A stretch of DNA of 64,000 bases. It comes from Massilia sp. HP4. Lineage in GTDB: Bacteria; Pseudomonadota; Gammaproteobacteria; Burkholderiales; Burkholderiaceae_D. The DNA lies in NCBI RefSeq assembly GCF_005222695.1, contig NZ_STGG01000011.1:186001-250000 (forward strand), given 5' to 3'. The number at the start of each line of letters is the position of its first letter. The stretch's first letter is position 1. The position numbers and the translations under genes are program-made. Below, piece after piece: positions 45,980 through 53,155 of this stretch. Below the pieces are notes generated by a model. It searched no databases and was not told where the DNA came from. It saw only the letters and a list, made by a program, of their open reading frames with translations.

Positions 45980-46068
45980 TTGTGAACTTTTTTATAACTT
46001 TGTCACAACTCTGAGACACTTTGATAGCGGGCTATTGTTCGCCTTCATCTATCTCTGTCACACAACTG
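45980..46068. promoter_or_regulatory. Possible activator-binding repeats upstream of the sigma-54 promoter
   Basis: An inverted pair TTGTGA (45980-45985) and TCACAA (46003-46008), and a related direct repeat TGTCACAACT (46001-46010) / TGTCACACAACT (46057-46068). They lie 55-145 bases upstream of the -24 element, the usual distance for enhancer sites. The rest of the 45829-46122 gap is AT-rich with no gene. Confidence 0.35.
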
Positions 46069-46122
46069 AAACTCATCAAATTAGTCCTACATAATCAATG
46101 ACTTAAATATAAGGCATTCAGC

Positions 46123-46138
46123 TGGCATGGCTCCTGCT
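46123..46138 (+). promoter_or_regulatory. Sigma-54 (RpoN) -24/-12 promoter
   Basis: TGGCATGGCTCCTGCT matches 14 of 16 positions of the consensus TGGCACRNNNNTTGCW, with the invariant GG (46124-46125) and GC (46136-46137) correctly spaced. Transcription should start near 46149, giving a leader of about 57 bases before the ATG at 46206. Confidence 0.82.
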
Positions 46139-46205
46139 AATAGACGGATGGACCGGGAGTCATGGGACCCCGGGAATTCAACTCAGTGACATTAGGGGAG
46201 CAATA

Positions 46206-48470
46206 ATGAAGCGCACTATCCTGGCAACCGCGATCGCCCTGGCATTCAGCATGGCCCACGCACAAGAAAATTCCGTCAACGACGTCCGCGGCGGCAATAC
46301 CCAGACTTCGACAATCACTACCGATAACAGCACCGTCACTGATTCGCGCAATAACGGCAACACCGCAACGACCACGAATACCAACAACAGCATGAACGAC
46401 AGCAATAACACTGCGACGTCGACGAACACCAATAGCAGCACGAACGACAGCAACAACACCGCAACGAACACGAACACCAGCACCACGACCAACACCAACA
46501 ACAGCCAGGCCAACGACAACAGCCAGGCCAACAACAGCAGCACCAACACCAGCACTGACAACAGCCAGGCCAACAGCAACAACACGTCGACCAACACCGA
46601 CAACACCCAGGCCAACAACAACAGCCAGCAGAACAACAACAGCCAGCAAAACAACAACAGCCAGCAGAACGACAACAGCACGACCAACAACAACAACCAG
46701 GTTGACCGCTCGGACAACCGCGTTGCCAACAACACGAACACCCAGACCGACACGCGCAGCAACACCAACACCGAGACGATCGACAGCAACGACACGATCT
46801 CGACCACGACCACCAACACCACCACCAACGACAGCAGCCGTGACAGCTCGGGCCAGAACAACAGCTCGGGTGATGCACGCGCGGCAGCCGCTGGCGCGGC
46901 AGCGGCCAACAACGGCGGCAGCGCCACCTCGTCGGTCGCCAACTCGTTCAACACCTCGACCGCCAATGCCGTCAGCTCGATGACCGGCACCGTGTCGGGC
47001 AACAACATCAGCAACATCGGCAACAACGCCTCGAACACCGGCGGCGCCAACGGCGCAGGCGGCTGGGGCGCGGCAGGCGGCGTCGGCAACGGCGGCGCGA
47101 ACTCGGCCACCGGCGCAGCCGGCGGCACCGGCAACGGCGCGGCTGGCGCGGCTGGCGGCGCAGGCGGCTACGCTGCTGCCGGCACCGCATCGACCGGCGC
47201 ATCGACCGTCGGCAACGCATCCGGTGGCGCCGGCGGCGCATCGGGCGCAGCTGACTCGGTCGGCGGCGCAGGCGCATCGGGCGCGGCTGGCGGCTACGCT
47301 GCCGGCGGCAACGGCGCGGCAGGCGGCGCAGGCACCGGCGGCGCCGGCGCTTCGGGCGGCGCAGCCAACGGCGGCTCGGGCGCAGCAGGCGGCGCAGCTA
47401 CCGGCGGCGCAGGCGGCGCAACCGGCTCGCTGGCTGGCGGCAACGGCGGCGCGAACGGCGCCATCAGCACCGGCACCGGCGGCGCGGGCGGTGCCGGCGA
47501 ATCGAACGGCGGCGCAGGCGCAGCCGGCGGCATCGGCGGCGCAGGCGGCATGGGCGGTTCCTCGACCGGCTCGAGCCTGACCGCATCGAACGGCGCCAGC
47601 GGCGGCGGCGCTTCGATCGGCGATGCCACCGCATCGACCGGCGCAGGCGGCACCCCAGGTTCGGATCCTGCCGGTTCGGGCGGCGCCAGCGGTGGCGCAA
47701 GCAACACCGGCGGCACCTCGACCGCAGGCAGCCCAACCAGCGGCGCCAGCTCGGGCACCGCGGGTGACTCGATGGCCGGCGCCGGCGGCGCAGGCGCAAC
47801 CGGCGGCGCAGGCGGTTCGGGCGCGGCTGGCACCAACACCTCGGGCGCTGGCGCAGCAGGCGGCGCAGCCACCGGCGGCACCGCAGGCGCGGGCGCTTCG
47901 CTGGCCGGCACCGGCGGCGCGGGTGCGGCCGGCACGGCTGGCGCAGGCGGCTCGGGCGCAGCTGGCACGGCTGGCACCGGCGGTAACGGCGCCGAAGGCA
48001 CCGGCGGCGCAGGCGGCGCTGGCCAGGGCGGTACCGCAGGTACCGGCGGCGCGGGCGGTTCGGGCGCTGAGTCGACCGCATCGACCGGCACCGGCGGCGC
48101 CGGCGGCGCAGCGACCGGCGGCTCGGCTACCGGCGGTTCGGCCACCTCGGGCGACGCGACCTCGGGCGCCGGCGGCGCAGGCGGCGCGGGCGGCACCACC
48201 AACGGCGGTGCAGGCGGCTCGACCGGCGAAATGGTGGCTGGCGCAGGCACCGGCGGCTTCGGCGGCGCTGGCACCGGCGGCAACGGCGGCACCAACAACG
48301 TGTCGGCAGGTAACTTCGACATGTCGAACTCGATGAGCAACATCGCTCAGTCGGCAGCTGGTATCTCGATCATCAGCCAGAACAACGGCTTCTCCTCGCT
48401 GATCCAGCAAAGCGTCAACGTTCAGTCGAACATGAACGTCGGCGGCACGACCCCAAGCGGCGGCCAATAA
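46206..48470 (+). CDS. Large secreted low-complexity protein, candidate fibre/amyloid subunit
   Basis: A 754-residue exported protein. A Sec signal peptide (MKRTILATAIALAFSMAHA) is followed after ten residues by a double-glycine motif VNDVRGG (residues 24-30). Residues about 31-222 are dominated by Asn, Ser, Thr, Gln and Asp with near-repeats such as NNSQQNNNSQQNN. A transition (about 223-280) includes SSMTGTVSGNNISNIGNNAS. Residues about 280-700 are almost only Gly and Ala with Ser, Thr and Asn (GGAGGA-type repeats). A more complex C-terminus follows (FDMSNSMSNIAQSAAGISII, then NNGFSSLIQQSVNVQSN). The composition resembles silk- or prion-like fibre proteins. It is the first gene of the sigma-54 operon, followed by C39-peptidase and barrel genes. 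I propose the role of major or structural subunit of a Fap-like fibre; there is no confident sequence family. Confidence 0.82.
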   Translation: MKRTILATAIALAFSMAHAQENSVNDVRGGNTQTSTITTDNSTVTDSRNNGNTATTTNTNNSMNDSNNTATSTNTNSSTNDSNNTATNTNTSTTTNTNNSQANDNSQANNSSTNTSTDNSQANSNNTSTNTDNTQANNNSQQNNNSQQNNNSQQNDNSTTNNNNQVDRSDNRVANNTNTQTDTRSNTNTETIDSNDTISTTTTNTTTNDSSRDSSGQNNSSGDARAAAAGAAAANNGGSATSSVANSFNTSTANAVSSMTGTVSGNNISNIGNNASNTGGANGAGGWGAAGGVGNGGANSATGAAGGTGNGAAGAAGGAGGYAAAGTASTGASTVGNASGGAGGASGAADSVGGAGASGAAGGYAAGGNGAAGGAGTGGAGASGGAANGGSGAAGGAATGGAGGATGSLAGGNGGANGAISTGTGGAGGAGESNGGAGAAGGIGGAGGMGGSSTGSSLTASNGASGGGASIGDATASTGAGGTPGSDPAGSGGASGGASNTGGTSTAGSPTSGASSGTAGDSMAGAGGAGATGGAGGSGAAGTNTSGAGAAGGAATGGTAGAGASLAGTGGAGAAGTAGAGGSGAAGTAGTGGNGAEGTGGAGGAGQGGTAGTGGAGGSGAESTASTGTGGAGGAATGGSATGGSATSGDATSGAGGAGGAGGTTNGGAGGSTGEMVAGAGTGGFGGAGTGGNGGTNNVSAGNFDMSNSMSNIAQSAAGISIISQNNGFSSLIQQSVNVQSNMNVGGTTPSGGQ

Positions 48471-48493
48471 GCAGTAGGTAAGCGGCCAACCGG

Positions 48494-48559
48494 CGGTGCG
48501 GATCGCGGCCCATGCGCTGAACCGCACCGTTTTCGCCACGCGGCATCCCCGCCGCGTGG
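48494..48559 (+). terminator. Intercistronic hairpins, probable attenuator
   Basis: A first stem CGGTGCGG/CCGCACCG (48494-48529) is followed by TTTTC, and a second stem CCACGCGGC/GCCGCGTGG (48536-48559) has no T-run. They lie between the large fibre gene and the rest of the operon. They could lower downstream expression or protect the 5' mRNA, giving excess of the subunit over the export parts. Confidence 0.5.
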
Positions 48560-48580
48560 CGGCTTTACGAGCGAGGCATC

Positions 48581-48982
48581 ATGAAACGCAATTTCCAAGT
48601 TAACGCGCTCCTGCTGGCAGCCTGCATGGCGCTGCCGGTGGCGGCCCAGGCTGCGGAGCCGGCGAAGCTGCCGGTGGTGGTTGGCTTCCTGTCGAAGGTG
48701 GACGTTGCACCGAGCCAGGACGATGGCTTCACCAAAGGCTGGGGCAAGACGACCGACGCCGAGGAACTGGGCGGCCTGCGTGGCGGCGCCGACATCGTCA
48801 CGACCGAGGCGACCCTTGGCGGCACCGTCGGCAACAACACGGCCACCAACGTGACCACCGGCTTCAACGTCATCGACAACGGCTCGTTTGCGAATTCCTC
48901 GGGCTTGCCTGTCGTGATCCAGAACTCCGGCGCGAACGTCCTGATCCAGAACGCGACCGTCATCAACCTGCAGTTGCAATAG
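48581..48982 (+). CDS. Small secreted protein with double-glycine motif, operon member 2
   Basis: A 133-residue protein: Sec signal peptide (MKRNFQVNALLLAACMALPV to about residue 25), a leader-like segment ending in DAEELGGLRGG (residues 59-69), then a 64-residue Asn/Thr/Val-rich tail (GNNTATNVTTGFNVIDNG, then VVIQNSGANVLIQNATVINL) that looks beta-prone. The EL-x-x-L-x-GG spacing equals the leader consensus cut by C39 peptidases. The next gene encodes such a peptidase, 11 bases away. It may be a minor or nucleating subunit (FapB/FapC-like in role). No family match recognised. Confidence 0.8.
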   Translation: MKRNFQVNALLLAACMALPVAAQAAEPAKLPVVVGFLSKVDVAPSQDDGFTKGWGKTTDAEELGGLRGGADIVTTEATLGGTVGNNTATNVTTGFNVIDNGSFANSSGLPVVIQNSGANVLIQNATVINLQLQ

Positions 48983-48993
48983 GCATCCAGAGC

Positions 48994-49668
48994 ATGAAGC
49001 AAGGTATTCTGCTCGCCGCCCTGTGCGGCATCCTGCTGGCGCCGGCTCCGGCGCCAGCACTCGAACTGGCGGTCGTCGGGCGCGTCAACGTGCCGGTCAC
49101 CAGCCTCAAGGACATCAAGTTCAAGCGCACCACGCGCCAGCAGTACGACTACAGTTGCGGCGCCGCCGCCTTGTCGACCCTGCTGTCGCACCACTACGCT
49201 ACCCCGGTGCCGGAACAGGACGTGTTCCAGCAGATGTACAACACGGGCGACAAACCCAAGATTCACAAGGAAGGCTTCTCGCTGCTCGACATGCAGCGCT
49301 TCCTGGCCACGCGCGGCTTTCGCGCCGACGGCTTCAAGCTGCCGATCGAAAAGCTGATCGCCGAAAAACTCCCGGCCATCGTCCTGATCACCGACCGCGG
49401 TTTCAACCACTTCGTGGTGGTGAAAGGCGCCGAGGACGGCCGCATCCTGATCGGCGACCCGTCCACCGGCAACCGCGTGGTGAGCATGGAGCGGTTCCAG
49501 GAAATCTGGCGCAACAAGATCCTGTTCGTGATCCACAGCCACAAGGATGGCATCGCCTTCAACACGCCCGAAGACTGGCGCAGCGCCCCGCGCGCGCCGC
49601 TCGGCACCGGCATGCACCAGGACCAGCTCAGTGCTTCGCTGCCGAAGTTCGGTCCTGGCGATTTTTGA
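48994..49668 (+). CDS. C39-fold cysteine peptidase, FapD-like
   Basis: A 224-residue periplasmic peptidase with a Sec signal (about residues 1-22). The papain-like C39 catalytic set is complete: Gln49/Gln50 and Cys55 in RQQYDYSCGAAALSTLLSH, His139 in RGFNHFVVV, Asp155 in ILIGDPSTG. No ABC-transporter parts are fused, unlike bacteriocin exporters, so it matches the stand-alone FapD type of functional-amyloid operons. Its likely substrates are the three neighbouring secreted proteins that carry an RGG double-glycine motif. The spacing to its neighbours (11 and 14 bases) shows one transcription unit. Confidence 0.88.
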   Translation: MKQGILLAALCGILLAPAPAPALELAVVGRVNVPVTSLKDIKFKRTTRQQYDYSCGAAALSTLLSHHYATPVPEQDVFQQMYNTGDKPKIHKEGFSLLDMQRFLATRGFRADGFKLPIEKLIAEKLPAIVLITDRGFNHFVVVKGAEDGRILIGDPSTGNRVVSMERFQEIWRNKILFVIHSHKDGIAFNTPEDWRSAPRAPLGTGMHQDQLSASLPKFGPGDF

Positions 49669-49682
49669 CCAAAGGATGTGAT

Positions 49683-50213
49683 ATGCGCTGGCCTAACTTC
49701 AAATCGATGATCCAACGTGGCGCCCTGCTGGGCGCCTTGTGCGCCGCTGTCGGGACCACGCCCTTGGTACAGGCAGCCGATGGCGCCGGCATCGCCGGTT
49801 TCGGTACCCCGGTCGGGGCCGAGGCGCTGGACGGCGCCCGCGGCGGCTTCGAGATCGCCGGCGGCCTGTCGGTGGCGCTCGGCATCGAGCGCGTGGTGTC
49901 GGTCAACGGCGAAATCCTGTCGCGCACCAATATCGCCATTCCCGACCTGGCCGCGATGACCGCCGACCAGGCCCGCCTGACGCAAGAGGCGCTGGGCGCG
50001 GCGCGCATGATCCAGATCGGCGGCAATAACTTCGCGGCTGCCGACCTCAATTTGCCGAATGGCGCGACCCTGGTACAGAACACCCTGGATAACCAGGCGA
50101 TCAGCTCGGTGACGACCATTACCTCGGCCGTCAATAGCATGTCCCTGCTAAAAGACCTGAATTTCCATGGCACGATACGCGACGCCGTAGTACGTTCCCC
50201 GGGAACATTGTAA
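49683..50213 (+). CDS. Small secreted protein with double-glycine motif, operon member 4
   Basis: A 176-residue protein with an N-terminal signal (about residues 12-31), then VGAEALDGARGG (residues 44-55), the same motif as in operon member 2, and a C-terminal region with GFEIAGGLSVALGIERVV, NGATLVQNTLDNQAISSV and SAVNSMSLLKDLNFHGTI. The Ser/Asn/Thr pattern is beta-prone. It takes the position of fapE in Pseudomonas-type operons, but similarity to FapE cannot be shown by eye. ATG at 49683 has AAAGGA upstream. It is 34 bases before the barrel gene. Confidence 0.8.
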   Translation: MRWPNFKSMIQRGALLGALCAAVGTTPLVQAADGAGIAGFGTPVGAEALDGARGGFEIAGGLSVALGIERVVSVNGEILSRTNIAIPDLAAMTADQARLTQEALGAARMIQIGGNNFAAADLNLPNGATLVQNTLDNQAISSVTTITSAVNSMSLLKDLNFHGTIRDAVVRSPGTL

Positions 50214-50247
50214 TATTGCATTATTGTTAATATAATTGGAGATCTGG

Positions 50248-51768
50248 ATGTATCCAAACGTCGCGCGGCTCGGCGCCGCCGGCCTGGCGGCCGCCCTCCT
50301 GGCGCCGCCCGTGCTCGCTCAACAACCTGCGGCCGAACCGGGCACCCAGGACCACAAGACCGAACTGTCCCAACTGAAGGACGAACTGGCCGAACAGCGG
50401 GCATTGGTGAATCGTCTGGTGCTGGAACTCCAGGCCCAGCGCGAACAGCTGCAGAAGATCCAGGCACCCGCTGCCGCGCCGGCGCTGGCGGCGCGCGAGC
50501 GCATCGTGGAAGAAACCGCCCCGCTGTCGGGCGCGCCGTTCGCGATTCCGACCGCGCTGGCCGACGGCGTCCTGCTGTCGCAGCAGCGCGGTACGGGCAT
50601 GTCGATGACGGGCCAGGCGCCGGTGGCCCAGCCGCCGGTGCTGCCGCCGGCCGAGAGCGGCGTGGCGGCCCCACTGCCGCCGCAGCCGCGGCCGAACCAG
50701 CCGACCTTGCCGGCGCCCGGCCCGGCCCAGTCGCCGGCCCAGGCCCAGCGTCCGGCCCAGCAGCAACAGCCGCAAACGGCGCAGAACAACCCACGCCAGG
50801 AACCGAACCGCCCGCCCGAAGTCGCCCCGATCGGCGACACGCCGGGCGTGCTGACCCAGCGCGGCACCTATGTGCTCGAGCCATCGGTCCAGTACGGCTA
50901 TTCGTCGAGCAACCGTGTAGCCCTGGTCGGCTACACCGTGATCCCCGCGATCCTGATCGGCCTGGTCGACGTGCGCGAGATCAAGCGCAACACCTTCACT
51001 ACGGCGATCACCGGCCGCACCGGCATCAACAACCGGATGGAAGTCGAGGTCAAGGTGCCGTATGTCTACCGCTCGGACGCCACCGTCAGCCGCGAACTGT
51101 TCACCGGCACCGCGGTCGAGCGCGTATTCGACACCACCGGCAAGGGCCTGGGCGACATCGAGGTCGCCGGCCGCTACCAGCTCAACGACGGCGGCGCCGA
51201 CAAGGGTTATTACATCGCCGGCCTGCGCTACAAGAGCCGCACCGGGCGCGATCCATTCGAGGTCGTGACCGATTGCGACACGCGCTGCATCGGCGAGAAC
51301 GTGACCGGCACCGGCCTGCCGCTGGACCTGCCGACCGGTTCCGGCTTCCATTCGCTGCAGGGCACCCTGACCTGGCTGTATCCGTCGGACCCGGCCGTCT
51401 TCTTCGGCAACCTGAGCTATGTGCACAACTTCAAGCGCGACGACGTCAAGCGCCTGGTGCGCAACGGCGTGCGCGAGCCGCTGGGCGAACTGGAACCGGG
51501 TTATGTGCTCGGCTTTAACTTCGGCATGGGCCTGGCGCTCAACGACAAGGCATCGCTCAGCCTCGGCTACGACCACAGCACCATCGCGCGCATGAAGCAG
51601 AACGGTTTGCCGGTAGCCGGCTCGGTGCGCACCCAGCTAGGCACCCTGCTCCTGGGCTATTCCTATCGCCTGAGTCCGAAGCGTACGCTGAACATCGCCG
51701 TGGGCGCCGGCGTGACCCGCGATACGCCTGATGTCACCCTGACGCTGCGGGTGCCAATGACGTTCTGA
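50248..51768 (+). CDS. Coiled-coil plus beta-barrel outer-membrane protein, FapF-like exporter
   Basis: A 506-residue protein. Signal peptide to about residue 25; a coiled coil near residues 40-78 (ELSQLKDELAEQRALVNRL and on); a Pro/Gln/Ala-rich linker to about residue 210; then a beta-barrel from YVLEPSVQYGYSSSNRVAL to the C-terminal Phe (TLTLRVPMTF), typical of outer-membrane proteins. An N-terminal coiled coil feeding a barrel is the layout of FapF, the amyloid secretion pore. ATG at 50248 has GGAG six bases upstream. It ends the operon; an AT-rich gap follows before the cold-shock gene. Confidence 0.85.
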   Translation: MYPNVARLGAAGLAAALLAPPVLAQQPAAEPGTQDHKTELSQLKDELAEQRALVNRLVLELQAQREQLQKIQAPAAAPALAARERIVEETAPLSGAPFAIPTALADGVLLSQQRGTGMSMTGQAPVAQPPVLPPAESGVAAPLPPQPRPNQPTLPAPGPAQSPAQAQRPAQQQQPQTAQNNPRQEPNRPPEVAPIGDTPGVLTQRGTYVLEPSVQYGYSSSNRVALVGYTVIPAILIGLVDVREIKRNTFTTAITGRTGINNRMEVEVKVPYVYRSDATVSRELFTGTAVERVFDTTGKGLGDIEVAGRYQLNDGGADKGYYIAGLRYKSRTGRDPFEVVTDCDTRCIGENVTGTGLPLDLPTGSGFHSLQGTLTWLYPSDPAVFFGNLSYVHNFKRDDVKRLVRNGVREPLGELEPGYVLGFNFGMGLALNDKASLSLGYDHSTIARMKQNGLPVAGSVRTQLGTLLLGYSYRLSPKRTLNIAVGAGVTRDTPDVTLTLRVPMTF

Positions 51769-51839
51769 TCGGCGTCAAGATTTCGTGAAAACATGCGGTC
51801 TGGATGACCTGTGGTAAATACGTATACGATTGAAAAAAC

Positions 51840-51963
51840 TTGCTTCCGTTTTAAGAATTTATCCTTATAATCAGAATTGCAATGTAGAGCGTGGCCCTGG
51901 TTTTTGTCCGAGGTACGCAAGCAGGGCATCAACGCAAAACAACTTATATTTGAGGGAATAAAC
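51840..51963 (+). promoter_or_regulatory. Cold-shock gene promoter and 5' leader
   Basis: A consensus -10 TATAAT lies at 51866-51871 with a weaker -35 (TTCCGT, 16-base spacer). About 85-90 bases of untranslated leader follow before ATG 51964, as is usual for cold-shock mRNAs whose leader folding responds to temperature. TTGAGGGAATAAAC precedes the start. Confidence 0.6.
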
Positions 51964-52170
51964 ATGGCTACTGGCATTGTCAAATGGTTCAACGACGCTA
52001 AAGGTTTCGGCTTCATCACCCCTGATGGCGGCGGCGAAGACGTATTCGCACACTTCTCGGCGATCAACGCCAACGGCTTCAAGTCGCTGCAGGAAAACCA
52101 GCGCGTGACCTTCGACATCACTGCCGGCCCAAAAGGCAAGCAGGCTGCAAACATCCAGCCACAGGCTTGA
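51964..52170 (+). CDS. Cold-shock domain protein (CspA family)
   Basis: A 68-residue nucleic-acid-binding OB-fold protein. RNP1 is KGFGFITP and RNP2 is DVFAHFSAI; the start [13 protein letters not shown] is canonical. It acts as an RNA chaperone or transcription antiterminator. The ATG at 51964 is chosen over the upstream frame. It is monocistronic with its own promoter, long leader and a strong double hairpin after the stop. The paralogue type (cold-induced or constitutive) cannot be told from sequence. Confidence 0.95.
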   Translation: MATGIVKWFNDAKGFGFITPDGGGEDVFAHFSAINANGFKSLQENQRVTFDITAGPKGKQAANIQPQA

Positions 52171-52179
52171 TGCTGCACT

Positions 52180-52240
52180 AGCCCGCTTGATGCGGGCTTG
52201 CAAGAACAAGAGCACATCCAAGGATGTGCTCTTTTGTTTT
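52180..52240 (+). terminator. Double hairpin terminator of the cold-shock gene
   Basis: First hairpin AGCCCGC-TTGAT-GCGGGCT (52180-52198). Second hairpin AAGAGCACATCC-AA-GGATGTGCTCTT (52208-52233) followed by TTGTTTT. Confidence 0.88.
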
Positions 52241-52259
52241 GGGGGCGTGCCGGCGCGGC

Positions 52260-52700
52260 TTATTTGCAGCCGCAGCTACCCGAGCCGCAACCGCCGCCGC
52301 CCGACTTGGCCGGTGCGGCGCCAGCCAGCTGCGAGCCCGGCGCGCGGCCGCTCTCTTCGTCGAAGCCCGCAGCCTGCAGGCGCGCCAGGTACTGCTTCCA
52401 CAGCGAGTCCTGGCTGCGGCCCAGCTCATACAGGTAATCCCAGCTGAAGATGCCGCTGTCGTGGCCGTCCGAGAAGGTCGGCTTGATGGCGTAGTTGCCG
52501 ACCTGCTCGACGTCGGCGATGCCGACTTCGCGCTTGCCGACCTGCAGGACTTCCTGGCCCGGGCCATGGCCCTTCACTTCGGCCGACGGCGAATACACGC
52601 GCATCAGTTCAAACGGGATTGAATAGGCGCTGCCGTCATCGTAGGCGATGTCGAGCACGCGCGATTTCTGGTGGACAGTCAGTTCGGTTGGGTTGGGCAT
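52260..52700 (-). CDS. DUF971 domain-containing protein
   Basis: A 146-residue protein. The DUF971 domain (N-terminal part of gamma-butyrobetaine-hydroxylase-like proteins) covers residues about 5-110: SRVLDIAYDDGSAYSIPFEL, VGNYAIKPTFSDGHDSGIFS and LYELGRSQDSLWKQYL. The C-terminus is a Gly/Cys tail, GGGGCGSGSCGCK, which could bind metal. In many related bacteria it directly precedes ubiE; here the fibre cluster and the cold-shock gene separate them. It is the last gene of the leftward DUF3683-HIT-DUF971 unit, 14 bases after the HIT gene. Confidence 0.9.
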   Translation of the reverse strand: MPNPTELTVHQKSRVLDIAYDDGSAYSIPFELMRVYSPSAEVKGHGPGQEVLQVGKREVGIADVEQVGNYAIKPTFSDGHDSGIFSWDYLYELGRSQDSLWKQYLARLQAAGFDEESGRAPGSQLAGAAPAKSGGGGCGSGSCGCK

Positions 52701-52714
52701 GAGTCTGTTCTCTA

Positions 52715-53155
52715 TCAGTTAAAACGGCGCGCAATGGCGGCGCCCAGTTGTTCGGCCAGCGCGCGGCGCGCGGCCAGGGTCCCTGGCGCGGTCTCGCGCG
52801 CCGCCTGCGCCCACACGGGCGCCGGGAAATGCGCGTCGTCGGCGTAGCGTGGAATGATATGCCAGTGCAGGTGCGGCACCACATTGCCCAGGCTCGCCAG
52901 ATTGACCTTCAGCGGCTGCATCACTTCGCGCACCGCCTGTTCGACCAGGAACACGGCCTCGTTCACGAGTAGGCGGTCTTCACGCGCCAGGTCGCTCAAC
53001 TCGCGCACGTGGTCGTGCCAGATCACGCGGCAAAAGCCGGGATAGTTGGCGTCGTCGACGACGATGACGCTGAACTTGTCGCCGGCCCACGCCACAGGCG
53101 CGGACAGGTCGCACAGCTCGCAGCCAGCGACGGGAGCAGATGCGCGCACCGTCAT
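52715..53155 (-). CDS. HIT-family nucleotide-binding hydrolase
   Basis: A 146-residue protein with the histidine triad [10 protein letters not shown] near residue 96-105. An N-terminal pair of Cys (GCELCDL) may bind zinc, as in some HIT proteins. Typical activity is hydrolysis of adenosine phosphoramidates or dinucleoside polyphosphates. The start overlaps the stop of the DUF3683 gene by ATGA, so the two are translationally coupled. Confidence 0.92.
   Translation of the reverse strand: MTVRASAPVAGCELCDLSAPVAWAGDKFSVIVVDDANYPGFCRVIWHDHVRELSDLAREDRLLVNEAVFLVEQAVREVMQPLKVNLASLGNVVPHLHWHIIPRYADDAHFPAPVWAQAARETAPGTLAARRALAEQLGAAIARRFN

Noticed and set aside
46500-48300. Repeat-rich DNA that might be a CRISPR array
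   Set aside because: The repeats are short, in-frame codon repeats (Asn/Gln and Gly/Ala) without regular unique spacers.
46137-48539. 800-codon Cys/Ala/Gly-rich frame opposite the fibre gene
   Set aside because: Mirror of the GGC/GCA repeats. The plus-strand frame has a signal peptide, ribosome site, sigma-54 promoter and operon context.
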